Counted from the first letter of the stretch, positions 10,179 to 22,800 are shown. The stretch: 64,000 bases of DNA from Tritrichomonas foetus (GCA_001839685.1 MLAK01000815.1:226247-290246), one strand, 5' to 3'. Translations and numbers: made by a program. Notes: generated by a model not told the origin, from the sequence alone.

Positions 10179-11090
10179 TCATTCTTGATCTTCATTTAGT
10201 TTCTCTTTCTTTTCTAAATTAACTTGTTCATTTTCATCATTACTATTTAAGTTGCTGCTGTTTTTGCTATTATTTTGATTTTCATTCCCACTATTTGAAT
10301 TTGAATTGGCGAGGTTATTTTTGCGTTTCTTGATTTCATCATAAAGCTGACCAGGCGTCATGTTGTTTATGTTTAAATCAATGAGAAACTTTGGAAGTGT
10401 GCTGCTTGGCGCTGTTCGTGTTTGGTAATGTTCACGAAGGATGAAGACTTCTTGATCTTCATCGAAAATGACGTGTCCCTGGTGTCTGTAAAGGAAAAGA
10501 GTTGCTCGAACTCTTCGTTCACAAGTTTCTAAATCAATAAAAAATCCGTTTTCGTTTTTGAATGGCTCCAAGTTTTCCGCAATTTCACTCAATTTAGCAC
10601 CATTTTGATGAATCCTGAGGAAATCAATGATCCTATCATGAAAAAGTTGCTGGGGAACATACGGCCCATGTTTTGACTCATCTGTTGGGCACGGCACAAA
10701 AAGTGGCACTCCGTTTTTTTTGATTGAAAATATGATTTTAAAAATACGCTTGTTGGGTAAGCCGGCATAACCCATGCGTCGATCAGATGCTGCTTCAATA
10801 GCCTTCCAATATACCGAACAAAAAGCCTCCAATTCATCGTCACTTGCATAGCCGCCGCAATAATTCATGCAAAAGACCATCGCGCGCTGAAGAGGATTCA
10901 ACATGTTCTTCATATATGAGGTTGTCTCGAGGGGGTGTTTTGTTGATGTGATTAGGTCTGGATCTAAACCAACAAATCTTTGTCGCAATTGTGTAATCGT
11001 TGACATGTGTTGTTGACGTTGGTGGCGGCGTTGTTGAGATACAACGATATTAATCTTGTTCATTTTACGTTTTCTTTGTGCTTTCCCCAT
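10179..11090 (-). CDS. Conserved-looking hypothetical protein, mixed alpha/beta, Asn-rich tail
   Basis: A 303-residue protein not recognised as a known family. The N-terminus is strongly basic (KAQRKRKMNK, QQRRHQRQQH), which could be a nuclear-localisation or nucleic-acid-binding segment. Residues about 60-235 look like a folded domain, perhaps one or two winged-helix-like units (the segment FHDRIIDFLRIHQNGAKLSEIAENLEPF has the rhythm of a helix-turn-helix). The tail from about 260 is Asn/Ser/Glu-rich low complexity. Codon use in the folded part is richer in G/C than in the tail. The frame continues beyond the stop as recognisably similar Asn-rich sequence broken by stops, so the C-terminus may have been shortened. 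Its function is unknown. Confidence 0.75.
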   Translation of the reverse strand: MGKAQRKRKMNKINIVVSQQRRHQRQQHMSTITQLRQRFVGLDPDLITSTKHPLETTSYMKNMLNPLQRAMVFCMNYCGGYASDDELEAFCSVYWKAIEAASDRRMGYAGLPNKRIFKIIFSIKKNGVPLFVPCPTDESKHGPYVPQQLFHDRIIDFLRIHQNGAKLSEIAENLEPFKNENGFFIDLETCERRVRATLFLYRHQGHVIFDEDQEVFILREHYQTRTAPSSTLPKFLIDLNINNMTPGQLYDEIKKRKNNLANSNSNSGNENQNNSKNSSNLNSNDENEQVNLEKKEKLNEDQE

Positions 11091-12947
11091 ATTCGGAAAA
11101 ATATTGTCACAGAGAGAAATATAGATGAATTAACCTTGATCTCAAAAAAATTCACCTCTAACTTTTGTGAAAAGTTTTCAATGGGTCATTGAATTTTTTT
11201 TCTTTCAAGTTTTCATTGGAATATTTTTTCTTTCAAGTTTTCATTAGAATATTTTTGTGGAACATTCATCTATGTATGGTGATAACATCTTATCGATCGA
11301 AAATATTGAGAAAGTAAAATGAATTTTCAGAAGTAAAACTCAATTTTGAATAAATCAAAATTTTAAATACATTTTTTGAGAGAATTATTGAGATCATGAA
11401 AATAGTGAATTCAAAGTCGTTCATGAAGAAGAAAATTAATAATATCATTATTGGAGTCAAACTTTATACAAAAAACTGTGAAAACTGTGTACTTAATTTT
11501 TGATAGTATTGTTCTATAGATAAGGATGATTGGCCTTTATTTTGACCATATTTTTGGCCATCGACAAAATTGAAATATTTGAATTCAATAGATTCCTTAA
11601 TTTTTCAATATATTTAAAAAGTATTAAGAAATTTGAATAACATTTATTTCGGAATTAACTCTTTGTTATTAATGAATTATACCAATTCTTAAATAATTTT
11701 CCCCATTTTGAACAAGATTTTAGCTTTTTCCATTGATGAATCTTGAAATAATCATTCAATTGAATCCTTATTGAAATTTCAGTCAATATTTTCGATGTTT
11801 TTCAGAGCATTAAACGAAATCTGAAAAGATACTCACTATCTACCAATTTAATTTGCCATATTGCTTTTTTAAAATTCGCTTAACGTGAAAATCACAAAAA
11901 TAAGTTATTTTATGTTGTTCAGATGTAGATAAAATGACAATTGAAGATAAATTGGATTTGTGGGTAATGTTACAAAAATTCAATATCGTAGTAATATACC
12001 CATTCAAATTTGAGACATATCAATTTATTTAGCACCAACTGTCGTTCTCTTTCAAAATGTAACACAACTGATGTACCGAAGTAATTATTCATATTTTATT
12101 AGAAATTTTGATTTGTCCTTTCTGATGGACCCAAAAAACAATTATAATCATTTCTGCTTTCAAAAAAAATTAAAATATTTTTTTTTTTCATTTTTGTGAA
12201 AAATGTCAATAAGAAATATTAAATGATTTTTTTTGAGGGAAATCAAATCAAAACGTTGGAAATCTATATTGTCGCCTATGTTCATATGTAAATAAGTATT
12301 TATTTTAGATTTATTAACAATTCAATTCATTATCACCAATACTCAAATAAATTACTTTAATACAATTCAAAAATTCAATGAAGTTTCTCAATTAAGGATT
12401 TTTTTCTGTGAAATATTTTGCATGGTTAAAAGAAAAAATAATTAATTTTTGAATTGTAACGGTTCAAAAAGAAATATCGATAGATGATATTTCCTTAGCA
12501 TATCGTTTATGATCATGATTTTGTCCAAAAACTACCCCCTTGGTTATAACAGCGATGTCTATTTTTTTTTAACAATTAGGCAGTTTTTTATAAAAATATT
12601 TTGTAGATATTATCTTCATTTATGATGGAAAAATATGGAAACTGGTGAAAGGCACACTATTTTAAAATCATTTTAATAAAATTTAATAAAATCAATATGT
12701 CATCTATATTCCTAAAAATGATAAATATGATATTCTCATATATTCATTGAATGCAAATTTGAAATAAGATAACTTTCTCGATGAAAAAATACAAATGTAA
12801 AATGTGAATAAATTAAATTAGAGAATTTTGCATTCTAAAAAAATCAAAGTATAAATTTTTATGAAAGAGAGAGGTAAATTTTAACATTGATTTATTAATA
12901 AAAATAACAAATTTAATCAAACCACTATGATGAACTGAACTGTTGGT
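11091..12947. other. Intergenic spacer, 1.86 kb
   Basis: Strongly AT-rich with no convincing open frame on either strand. A 28-bp near-perfect tandem repeat sits at 11201-11256, just upstream of the gene starting at 11090. Nothing else was recognised. Confidence 0.55.
11201..11256. repeat. Two-copy 28-bp tandem repeat
   Basis: The unit beginning TCTTTCAAGTTTTCATTGGA at 11201 is repeated at 11229 with one G-to-A change visible in the first 20 bases. It lies 110-165 bp upstream of the ATG of the minus-strand gene at 11090, so it could fall within its promoter, but nothing else suggests function. Confidence 0.7.
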
Positions 12948-15900
12948 TCATCCTTTGAATGTGATTGGAGCAGAAATTATTTCATGACGAATTATTGAAA
13001 TTTCTCCGGTCTTTTTCAGAATATGGAATGTATCAGAAAATTTGTCATAATATACTGAAAATGCATTTTTGAATTCGCCAACTTGAACAATACTATTTGG
13101 ATAATAAACTTCAAAATAGAAAAGTTCAAAATTATTCGTAATATAGCCAATATAATCTAGTCCATTCATACCAGAAAAGGTGAAAAATGAGTTTATTTTA
13201 TGATTTTTCTCGCATTCCCCATATTTAATAATATTACCGTTTAAGGTGAAGAGAAAATATCGCCCAAAATGAGTATACACGAAAACAAATCCAAAGAGTA
13301 GTGTAATAACTACTTCTTCAGGATAATCACATGAACATTCATTATTATCTTGAATCACATCTGTAGATTTTTGTAAATTATTTAATTTAGGAAATGGAAT
13401 TGTTGCAATTGGTTTTCCATTTGAAGTGGAATTTATATGAATATGCTTATTTTCTGTAACACTTATTATTACATTGAATCTTAAATTTGTACGAATAAAT
13501 CGAATATTTGAGTCAAGCTGTAAGAAAAATGAATTATTTTTGAAAATAACAGTTGGTGAAACTGTGAAAAACTGAACATCGTGATCTCCACATAGGAAAA
13601 TTGGATAATTGGTTAAAATTTTGGTTTGCTTTCCTTCGTTTGCAGAAAAAATCGATAATACTCGTGTTTTGGAATCGAATGATGCAATCCCATCATCAAT
13701 TGAAAAAAGCATAGAATTTTGAGATAATTTTTCAGTTCGGTTTTTATTGCCTAATGGGTTCGAATATAAAGTCAGAAAATAGTTTGAGTTAACAACAATA
13801 AATGAAAACAAAGAATTTAACTTGATAGTGTTTTTTGAGTTAATTATTGCTGATGGTGAAGCAAAAATCAAAAGCTCATTGTTTTTGGAACAGAAAATAC
13901 TATCATTTTTCTGATATTTCCGATTAATATTTCTTGGGTTGATTTTTTGGAGTAAAACTATATCAATAAATTCATGAATATTTTGGCATCTTTCCAAACT
14001 TTTTCTGAGTTTATATTGAAAATCAATTTTTTCCTTGATATCGCTTTGTTTTTGATCATTTCCTTCTTTGTCATTCTGTCCTTCATAGATTTGATAGAAA
14101 CTTGAATCAAAATCATAGAAGAAGTTTCCCAATACAATGTTATTCTTGGTAAATATAGATTTTATTGGGTCAATTTGTGAGTTATTTAAAATACTATTTT
14201 CATTAGAATTCAAGTTAGCATTATGATTGATGGTATTTAATTTTGGATTAAAATACCATCTGTCATGATTGAATTCTTTTTTCAAATGTAAAGGAGATGG
14301 GAAAAATGGATTTTCTTTTGATGCAAAAACATTTGAAATCATTAAAATTTCAAAATTCGAGATTTCACCTTGACACCATTTTCTTTGATAATCAGTGAGT
14401 AAATTAGCATTCTTCTTTTTTGATATTAATTTCCTTTTGAGTGCTTTATTTAAGTTTAGAATTCGATAGTTCTTTCCACATTTGGTGTATATTTGGACGA
14501 GTTTATGATTATCGTATTGTCTTTTTATTGAGAATCGCAGATCTTCATGGAGATCAATTTTTCTTGTTGATGTCTCGGTTTTGATTGTTATAATTGATTG
14601 TTGAATATCCACAAAAGAAGGCTTATCTATAAATGAATTGTTCTTGGAATCAATAACTTTTAACAAACAGTTTGAATGAATGGATTTAACCTCTTTAGGA
14701 ACTTTATCATAAGTACGATATATCATCCTCCTGAACAAAGAATCATAATGAGGAGCTAACCGTTTACAATTTTGAGATTCACCAATTTTTACCTTAATAA
14801 TTTGATTTACAAGTTTTATTTGATCAAATAATGTGAGTTTCTTTGGTTGGAGCAAGAACTTCAGATTTTGAAAGATATCTTTCAAATGTTTCTTACAAAC
14901 ATTGTCAAATTCTTTATATAAGGAGTCGCATGAATCATTCATCATTTTGTATGTGATTTCATTTCGCGAATCACGTGTGAAAATAGAAAGAATAGTCTGA
15001 GCAATTCCCACTATGGTTTCATCATTTTTCCATTGAATGTTATCAAGCAATAAATGGCATAAATCTCGTCTTTCTCGAAATTTTAAATGGCCACTTTGTT
15101 CAAATTGAACGCCAACTCTATATGTTATTCGGGAATAATCCATTACTTGAATAAATGAAAATAAATTTGGTGATAAATTATAATTAACATGAATTTTCAT
15201 GAATAAAGTCATTGAAAGTAGAATGAAAATGCGTTTGGCAAAATTAACGTTTTTATGATAAACGATTCTCAAAAAAATTGATAGAATATCTTTTTCTTTA
15301 AAGAAATTTGATAAGATATCAATCAAAATGACAATTTTTTCAATCATTTCCCAATTACCTAGAAAATTAATTACAATATTCTCAAGAACTAATGAAAGTC
15401 CTTCATTGTCTAATTCAAAACAAAGTAAAACCGGAAAGAAAAACCAATGATCACAATTTCTATTCAATTTAAGGGATGTTTCATTTCCACTACCAATGAA
15501 AGTTTCATTTCTCGAATTACTGTTTTCATATTTTCGAGTATTTGCTGAATATAATTTAATTGATGGTAACGAATTAAATGATTCAAAGCATTTTTGGCCA
15601 ATTGAATATCCAAGTGCGCAAAGAAGAGGGAAGAAATTTGGATATCTATCTAATTTCTTCAAAATGAAATCAAAAATATCTTTATAAAATGCTGGTTGAA
15701 TGTTTCTGAAAGCTGTTAATGTCAATTGAGATAATGATTGTTCGTTTGAAAACTTATATAAAATGTCAAGTGACTTCTTAATGATTTTAAGGTTTTTTAA
15801 CCTTAGAATATCCAAAAAAAGTAAGAATGAAGAATAATTTCTAACATAGAATTTCGATGTTAAAAATTTAATTAAATCTAAAATTACAAGAAATGCATAT

Positions 15901-18900
15901 TTCATATCTTTCGGGAATTTCTTGGAAGATTTTGGAATTTCTAAATTCGATGATGATCGTTGTCTTTTCATAGAAGGCAAAGAATTGTCATTATCCGTAT
16001 AATTTGAAGAATATAGAGAGAATTGAACTATATTGTTTTCCAAAAAATCTTTTGGAACTTCGAATTGGTCAATGTAATATTGTTTTGGTTTAGTCGGTTC
16101 TAGTAAAGTCATTCTAGATTTTCTTTGGTGCTTTTCATTTTTATTTACAAATTTTTCACCTTTATGGGAATGTATTTTAGCTTTCGTATTAACGCTGCAG
16201 CTATTTGATTTGTGAATATTTGGGAAAATTTCAACTATATTTGAAAATGGAAGAGCAGAGATGTTTAAATCAAGATTATTAAGTCCTTCATAAAGGAATT
16301 TTTTATGAAGTTGATTAATTTTTATTAGTAAAATTTTAAGAACAACATCTTCACCTTCTTTAACTTGTTGTGGATTAACAATTGACAATCTTTTTAAGAA
16401 AAGTAAGTAAGATTGCCAATATTTCTGTTCAATTTTGAAGAGATCATTCACAAAGGTTAAGAAATAATTGTTTTGTCCTTGTTCATATTGTTGAAAATAT
16501 TCATAGTTTTGATGGATTAAACTTGTTTGATAAAATAACAGAATTGTGTCGAAATTAACAAAATTTTTCCAAATTACAATATTGGTGATTATTTTTCTAA
16601 AGAAATACTTCTTATCATCTGAATGTTTAATATTTTGATAAATAGTATAATAACAGAGGAACGTTTTTTTATAACCAAAATGGCTTGGATCTGTCACAAA
16701 AAGTTTTAATTGTCCAATTGGAATTTTGCTAACTTTAGCAATTTGTGATAAAATATCTAAAACATAATAAACGTATTTTTCTTCTAATTTTGGATGAAGC
16801 AAAATTTGGATGATTTCTTGAATAATTGAAGCACGTTTTAATACAGATAAAGCGTTATTATAATATTCATGAGAACGACTAAACTGGTTTGTTTGTGATG
16901 TACAAATTAAACAGTTTTTATCTTCATTTAATCCTTTGGATATGTCAATTATTTCTTTTATGGTTAATTTTCGTTCATAAAAGGAAATATCATTAATAAA
17001 ACCATATAATTTTTCACTTGATCGTGAATAATCATTTCCAATGGTAAATAAAACAGGACCAGGGTCAAATTCAACATTTACAAATTCCGATTCATTTAAA
17101 GGAAGCTCTCCTGCATAAGTTTTAATTGTTTGGTTACTAAAAATCGAGGCAACAAAAATCCAATGGAACTCCTCAGTTTTACAGCAATACAAATTAACAT
17201 CTGATCGAGTTTTTCCGTTTGAAAAATAAGCTCTAATTCGAGTATTTTGGAAATAAAGTCCAAATCGTTTATATTTATTTGAAAATGTAAGAAATTCTAG
17301 GTTATTTCCAGTTCTCAATGCATTTAAATAATTGAAATCAATTTTAATCCAAAATGAAATTGAAAAATCTTTTGAAAAGTGCTCCGCATTAAAAACATTA
17401 TTACAAGTTATTGTAAAGGATGGTAATTGAATTAAAGGCATGCGGTTATTCATATAATTCATTACAATTTGATTAAGTAAAGGTAGAAAATCCCAATCTT
17501 TCAAAAATTGGCTGATAATGGAATAATCGGTTTGAATAGTGCAAATTGAAAACAAAAGTTTTTTATAAGCATTTTGAGAAATTGTTTCATCAATAATTAA
17601 TTGGAAGTATTCTCCCCTGTAAATTATTTTGTCTATATTTTGAAGAATTTGAATCAAAATATTATCAATTTGCTGTTCATGAAAGAAAATCACATTTCGA
17701 ATTGATAACGCAGTCAGTGCAGTAAAAACTTTCATGACTTTTTTAGAAATGCCATCCGAGAACAAAATTATTGGTAAAAAGTGTGAGCATTTTATATAAA
17801 ATCCCTCAATCTTGGGATTTAAATTTTCAGGTCTTCCAAGTTTTTGAATCAGAATTTTCATAATATTTTCATCTTCTTTGATGTAATGAATTAAAGAATT
17901 ACAAATAATTTTGATATATTGACCATTTAAATATTTAATCAGTTTAATGTATTCTAAAATCATTTCAAGTGCAATGAAATCATTGGTCACTTTAAGATAT
18001 TTAATCAGCAAATCGAAAAACTTCTCAATTTGAGGTAATAAATAACTTCTTTTGGCGAAAATTGTTTCGGTGATTTGTATAAACCTCCAAGAAAGTGGAA
18101 GAGAAATTGAAAACAAATTTTCTATAAATAAAAATATTTTTTCCATTGATTCAAAATTCTTCTTTTTTCTTGTTGAACATTTATAAATATCAATGAAAAT
18201 ATTTTGAAGATTTTTTTCAAGCGAAAATTGCATGATTTCCTCAAAATAATCATAACTTTCAAACATTTCGATAAATAAACAACTCATAAATCGAAATGCT
18301 ATGTTTCTGGCAGTCTCAATAGGTTGACAATGAGATTTTTCATCCATATATTGTAAAGATGAACTCACACTAGCAGCTATTTTTAATAAATCAGTCATAT
18401 AAAACGGTTTTTCATCAGAAATTCGAAGAAACAGTTCAGAAATAAAAATTGGATTTTCAGCAGTAATTATATAAGTTGCAATTATTTCAGGCCTTGATAA
18501 ATAAATTGAAAATGCAATATTTCTCATAATATTTTTAATATCATTCAATCCAGTAAAAATTGTTTCATTTTCATTGAAAATTTTTGGATGAAAAATTGTC
18601 GTAGAAAATCTGGAAATGAGATCATTGTTTGAAACCAATAAAGCAAAATAATAAAATACAGTTAAACAATCAAAAAGGTGATTATTGATTTTCACATTTA
18701 TCCCTTCGTTCAATTTATTAAAAAACTCAAAAACAATTTCTTCTGATGCAATTTTTAATGGATCTTTAACTTTTTCAATTCGCTCAACAACTTGTGGATT
18801 GATTTTTTGGAGAAGATATTCAATACCTGGAGTATCAATGTCAGGACAATTAAATCCCTTTTGAAAAACACTCTCAGTTTCGACTTTTTCATACCTAATA

Positions 18901-19829
18901 CTATTTTTGTTCAAAATTACCTCCATTTCAATAATATTGTTAATTTCTTGATTTTGTGAATGTTTAACAACATTTTTCAGATTAGTTATGTCATCGATTT
19001 GAATATTTGAAGTGTTTTGGACTATCCTATTGAGTATTTTAATGGCTATATCAGAAAAAGCTTTCAATATTGCTTTTGGAGTTGAATCAAAACATGTTGA
19101 AATGACACTGAGTAAAAAAATAGCTTTTTCCTCGAAATTATCAATATAAGGATGTATAAAATTGACAACTGTACCTGTTTCACTTTGGAGAACGAAACTC
19201 CTCTTTTCACTGTACATTAAAATAAAGATATTTAATATTTGATTCATAAAAGTTGTATAGTAATTACTTTGACTGTTGACAAATTTATTGAGAAATTGAA
19301 AATAAAGTGAAAAATAAATTGGTGACATTTTAGGATCATTTTGAAAAAGTTTTAAAACGAGAGTAATTCCATTTTCATCGATTCTGTCAATATTTGAAAT
19401 AATTTTTTCAAAGAAAAAGTAAAAATATTTGTTAATTTTTGATCTTTTGGGAAAAATCATGATTTTATTTAGAACGTTCAAAAATAAAATAACAAGATTG
19501 TAATCCACATCGCTCATTTTAATTTCATTAAAATAAAAGAATGATAATATGTGGTAAAAAAATACGATGGCGGATTTTATTGTAATTTCATTATTTGCTA
19601 CTTGACGGATAGTTTCCTCTGAAAAATTCATAAAATAATTTGATTCTCGAAGAATATGGTTGATACTTTTCCCTTGCTTTAATTTTAATGAAATTAATTG
19701 AAATTTATCGATTGTTGGCAATTGCTGAAAATCTCGTTCGCATGGATCGTATTCGTTTTCTGAGATGATATTCAAGTCGTTTTTGATCTTTAATAATGAT
19801 GTTATGATGGAAATCTCATTCTGAGACAT
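12948..19829 (-). CDS. Giant BEACH-family protein with eroded BEACH core
   Basis: A 2,293-residue protein in one uninterrupted frame from ATG 19829. The order matches the BEACH (Beige/LYST/neurobeachin) family: a long helical armadillo-like N-terminus; a concanavalin A/LamG-like domain at about 805-985 (SISFWIKIDF, FHWIFVASIF, YGFINDISFYERKL); more helical repeats; a basic linker with KRQRSSS near 1290; a PH-BEACH-like region about 1740-1800; the start of a BEACH domain at about 1808 (KWCQGEISNFEILM); and a beta-rich WD40-like C-terminus from about 1990. The BEACH domain itself is only about 160 residues to the matching RKSLERCQNIHEFIDIV segment, against about 280 in the family, and the conserved central core is absent. 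BEACH proteins act as scaffolds in vesicle traffic and membrane fission/fusion. It is among the most AT-rich coding regions in the window. Confidence 0.85.
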   Translation of the reverse strand: MSQNEISIITSLLKIKNDLNIISENEYDPCERDFQQLPTIDKFQLISLKLKQGKSINHILRESNYFMNFSEETIRQVANNEITIKSAIVFFYHILSFFYFNEIKMSDVDYNLVILFLNVLNKIMIFPKRSKINKYFYFFFEKIISNIDRIDENGITLVLKLFQNDPKMSPIYFSLYFQFLNKFVNSQSNYYTTFMNQILNIFILMYSEKRSFVLQSETGTVVNFIHPYIDNFEEKAIFLLSVISTCFDSTPKAILKAFSDIAIKILNRIVQNTSNIQIDDITNLKNVVKHSQNQEINNIIEMEVILNKNSIRYEKVETESVFQKGFNCPDIDTPGIEYLLQKINPQVVERIEKVKDPLKIASEEIVFEFFNKLNEGINVKINNHLFDCLTVFYYFALLVSNNDLISRFSTTIFHPKIFNENETIFTGLNDIKNIMRNIAFSIYLSRPEIIATYIITAENPIFISELFLRISDEKPFYMTDLLKIAASVSSSLQYMDEKSHCQPIETARNIAFRFMSCLFIEMFESYDYFEEIMQFSLEKNLQNIFIDIYKCSTRKKKNFESMEKIFLFIENLFSISLPLSWRFIQITETIFAKRSYLLPQIEKFFDLLIKYLKVTNDFIALEMILEYIKLIKYLNGQYIKIICNSLIHYIKEDENIMKILIQKLGRPENLNPKIEGFYIKCSHFLPIILFSDGISKKVMKVFTALTALSIRNVIFFHEQQIDNILIQILQNIDKIIYRGEYFQLIIDETISQNAYKKLLFSICTIQTDYSIISQFLKDWDFLPLLNQIVMNYMNNRMPLIQLPSFTITCNNVFNAEHFSKDFSISFWIKIDFNYLNALRTGNNLEFLTFSNKYKRFGLYFQNTRIRAYFSNGKTRSDVNLYCCKTEEFHWIFVASIFSNQTIKTYAGELPLNESEFVNVEFDPGPVLFTIGNDYSRSSEKLYGFINDISFYERKLTIKEIIDISKGLNEDKNCLICTSQTNQFSRSHEYYNNALSVLKRASIIQEIIQILLHPKLEEKYVYYVLDILSQIAKVSKIPIGQLKLFVTDPSHFGYKKTFLCYYTIYQNIKHSDDKKYFFRKIITNIVIWKNFVNFDTILLFYQTSLIHQNYEYFQQYEQGQNNYFLTFVNDLFKIEQKYWQSYLLFLKRLSIVNPQQVKEGEDVVLKILLIKINQLHKKFLYEGLNNLDLNISALPFSNIVEIFPNIHKSNSCSVNTKAKIHSHKGEKFVNKNEKHQRKSRMTLLEPTKPKQYYIDQFEVPKDFLENNIVQFSLYSSNYTDNDNSLPSMKRQRSSSNLEIPKSSKKFPKDMKYAFLVILDLIKFLTSKFYVRNYSSFLLFLDILRLKNLKIIKKSLDILYKFSNEQSLSQLTLTAFRNIQPAFYKDIFDFILKKLDRYPNFFPLLCALGYSIGQKCFESFNSLPSIKLYSANTRKYENSNSRNETFIGSGNETSLKLNRNCDHWFFFPVLLCFELDNEGLSLVLENIVINFLGNWEMIEKIVILIDILSNFFKEKDILSIFLRIVYHKNVNFAKRIFILLSMTLFMKIHVNYNLSPNLFSFIQVMDYSRITYRVGVQFEQSGHLKFRERRDLCHLLLDNIQWKNDETIVGIAQTILSIFTRDSRNEITYKMMNDSCDSLYKEFDNVCKKHLKDIFQNLKFLLQPKKLTLFDQIKLVNQIIKVKIGESQNCKRLAPHYDSLFRRMIYRTYDKVPKEVKSIHSNCLLKVIDSKNNSFIDKPSFVDIQQSIITIKTETSTRKIDLHEDLRFSIKRQYDNHKLVQIYTKCGKNYRILNLNKALKRKLISKKKNANLLTDYQRKWCQGEISNFEILMISNVFASKENPFFPSPLHLKKEFNHDRWYFNPKLNTINHNANLNSNENSILNNSQIDPIKSIFTKNNIVLGNFFYDFDSSFYQIYEGQNDKEGNDQKQSDIKEKIDFQYKLRKSLERCQNIHEFIDIVLLQKINPRNINRKYQKNDSIFCSKNNELLIFASPSAIINSKNTIKLNSLFSFIVVNSNYFLTLYSNPLGNKNRTEKLSQNSMLFSIDDGIASFDSKTRVLSIFSANEGKQTKILTNYPIFLCGDHDVQFFTVSPTVIFKNNSFFLQLDSNIRFIRTNLRFNVIISVTENKHIHINSTSNGKPIATIPFPKLNNLQKSTDVIQDNNECSCDYPEEVVITLLFGFVFVYTHFGRYFLFTLNGNIIKYGECEKNHKINSFFTFSGMNGLDYIGYITNNFELFYFEVYYPNSIVQVGEFKNAFSVYYDKFSDTFHILKKTGEISIIRHEIISAPITFKG

Positions 19830-22800
19830 TTTTTACATGCAGTTGATTCAAAATTAAATAGGTTTGCCAAATAAGTATTCAAAAATCGGAGATAAAAATT
19901 TTTTTTGTGATGCTCACAATCTTTTTAATCGTAAAGTGAATAAATCACACGAAAAGACCTAAGATTGTCATCATTATTGATTTGCATAATCAACATTTTT
20001 TAGTGTTATTATTCTATTTTACAGAGAGGAGTAGAAATTATTAAAATTATGAAAATAGGATCATGCTTTTAGCGCGAATTATCAAAGTTTTCGCCTAAAT
20101 CATTTCGTGTTTGTATGTATGTTGGTTGGGTGATGCTATAATAGATAGATATATCAAAATGATTTATGAATGTAATAGCATGTATACGATAAAGCTACTT
20201 TATATCAATGCTGTGCATTTTACTATGCATAAAAAAATGTATAACTTCATAACTTTCATTTCTTTGTAAATATCTTTTCTTGGAAACTTTCCTTTCTTCA
20301 TAATTTACCTTTCTTAGTAAACTTTGATTTCTTCATCAACTTTGATTTATGTGTAGCTTGATATTTAGGTATTGTATTTATCTGATGTAAACATAAAATT
20401 TTATGGATTTTATTCTCATGGAGAAATCACTATTCTAGTTTTATGAATTTGATAATATTCAATTTATCCATCTTTGTAAATTCAAAGATATCCGCTTTTG
20501 ATTGTGAAAAATATATACCTAAATAGATACAACGCGGATCCAAGTCATCTTACTAGATGTGTTCATTTATTCACTTATTTCAAGACAATGTTATACAAAA
20601 TGTCTGAACAATATTCTTCTTCTGTATGAATTACCTTGGTTTTGGTTTCATGAATAACATTTTTCATTATTGATAATACTATTTTTAACACTACAAAGTC
20701 TAAGTAACAAGCTTTGAAACAAAAACAGGCAAATGAAAAGAAATCATCTTTCTATTTTATTTATTATATATTTTATGGCCATCTGCACAATCGGTAAATT
20801 TAAAGGGCATGAACATTTATCAAAGTTTTCTGATATCTATTAATATTCATAAATCATGCGATTTAATTAAGGGAGGCGTTCTTTTGATTGAGTGCATTTT
20901 TACGGTTATTATTTTGAAAGTATTCTGATCGTATATTCTTGATGTATATTCCTTTCATATGTAGAGATTTCAAAAAGCTTTGGTATAAATAATTATCATG
21001 TCTTTTCTAGCATAAAAATTGCTTTTTCAGATATAACATTTTTTCATGAAAAACACGCCATAAAAAATTATCTTGTCGGAAAACATATTAAATATTTGAT
21101 GCACATAAATAATATCTGATTCATTAAATTGATATTTTATAATGAGACTGCAAAATTTATATGAGAATAATAATATGCCAAATTAGAAAGCTGGATTTGG
21201 TTAAAAGACTAGCAATTCTATATTATAATATAAATTTATTATGGTAATTATATTATTTATTATAACTCCTTATTAAATATTTTTCACTGAGAAAAACGAA
21301 TAAAAACATGAAAAAATGCGAAATCTTTTGAATACAGTTAGCAACACCCAATATTTGGTCATATTCAAAATATCTTAATATTATCTAAATATTAAAGGTT
21401 TCTCCATATCTAATAAACATCTAATTGTATTGTATATATTAAATAATGGTTTTAGTAAAAGATTGTAATTTTTAAAAATTTGTAATATTATTAGANAGCA
21501 TAATGATTTCTATCATTTTACTTTTTTACTTTTCTTCATTATATATTGCCATATAACATTCTCAAAATATCNTCTCTTCTATTTTACTTAAAAGACTCTC
21601 ACTTTCAGTATATTCTGTCACATTTGAACCATCATAAATTATATTTTTNGATAATTTCGGGATTTTTCCAATCAAAAATAGCCTCTGCTATTTTTCAATG
21701 CTAATATTCGTGAAATTAGTTTCTTGTGGTGGTCGAAAGTAATTAATGACGCTGTGAAACATGATGAAAAGTGAGTTTCCAAACCTTAGAAAATTTGTAT
21801 TGCTGCGATCTGACAAGAATACAATTTTTTGAATGTAGATAACTAAATTGAATATAATGGCAATATCCTGGATTCAAAAGTTCTAGGGTAGACAAAATAG
21901 TAATTTCTCGATAAGTAGTTTTTTTTTGAAATCTGGCATTGTGAAATATATGGCAACAAAGGGTTTGTTTCAATATAATTGAAATCTTTTATAAATTTTT
22001 TTTAGAATAATGTTATATTATTCATTTTGATATAGCAATATAAATGAAAATAGGACAAATTTCATACTAATTGGCATTAATAATGCTTTATATAGTCAAT
22101 ATACTACTAATGTCTCATTTGACATGATACTTCATTAACCAATATCATAGAATGAAAAAATTTATTTTGTTGGGAAAAATATGTTTTTTATAAGATAATT
22201 AGGAAATAAATGGTATTATAGATAATTTTCATTCTGTCTTGTAATAAAATTGTAATGAGGGAATGATTTTACATTATTACCTCTCTGTATTTATTTATAT
22301 CGCTTTATAATAAGATTTGAAACATATAATAAACATCTTTATCTATATCCTCGATTATGTTCTATTTAATCTATTATTTTATGAGAAAAAGTAAGAAAAA
22401 TGAGGAAAATTACGAAATAAATTGAATGATGTTGGTGGGGTAATATCATCGATACTTTCGTCAAAATATCCTGTTAATTTTTTTATTTTTTGGTTATTCA
22501 CTCCTCTAAAAAAACTAGAAGTCGGATCTTCATTTTGATGGNTTGGTAAAATCTAATAATAGCCGATATCCATCAAGTATTGAATGATATAGAANAATAA
22601 TCATTTTGTCATTTTTATTTTCTGAAGATTTTTTTCAATGCTAAAAAAAAATTGAATTGTAAAAGGCGAATCATTAGGTTAATTGAATTCTGTGAATAAG
22701 ATTAAAGTATTCAATTCTCTTTTTTTTTCCATATTACGTTCTCTGATGATTATTAAGAAATTATTATTCATTCAATCAGTTCCACATAATGTTTTATTAT

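Noticed and set aside
21743..21973. 76-codon minus-strand frame in the gene desert
   Set aside because: No recognisable family, no low-error support in a region with ambiguous bases, and no promoter; could be a transposon scrap but cannot be supported.
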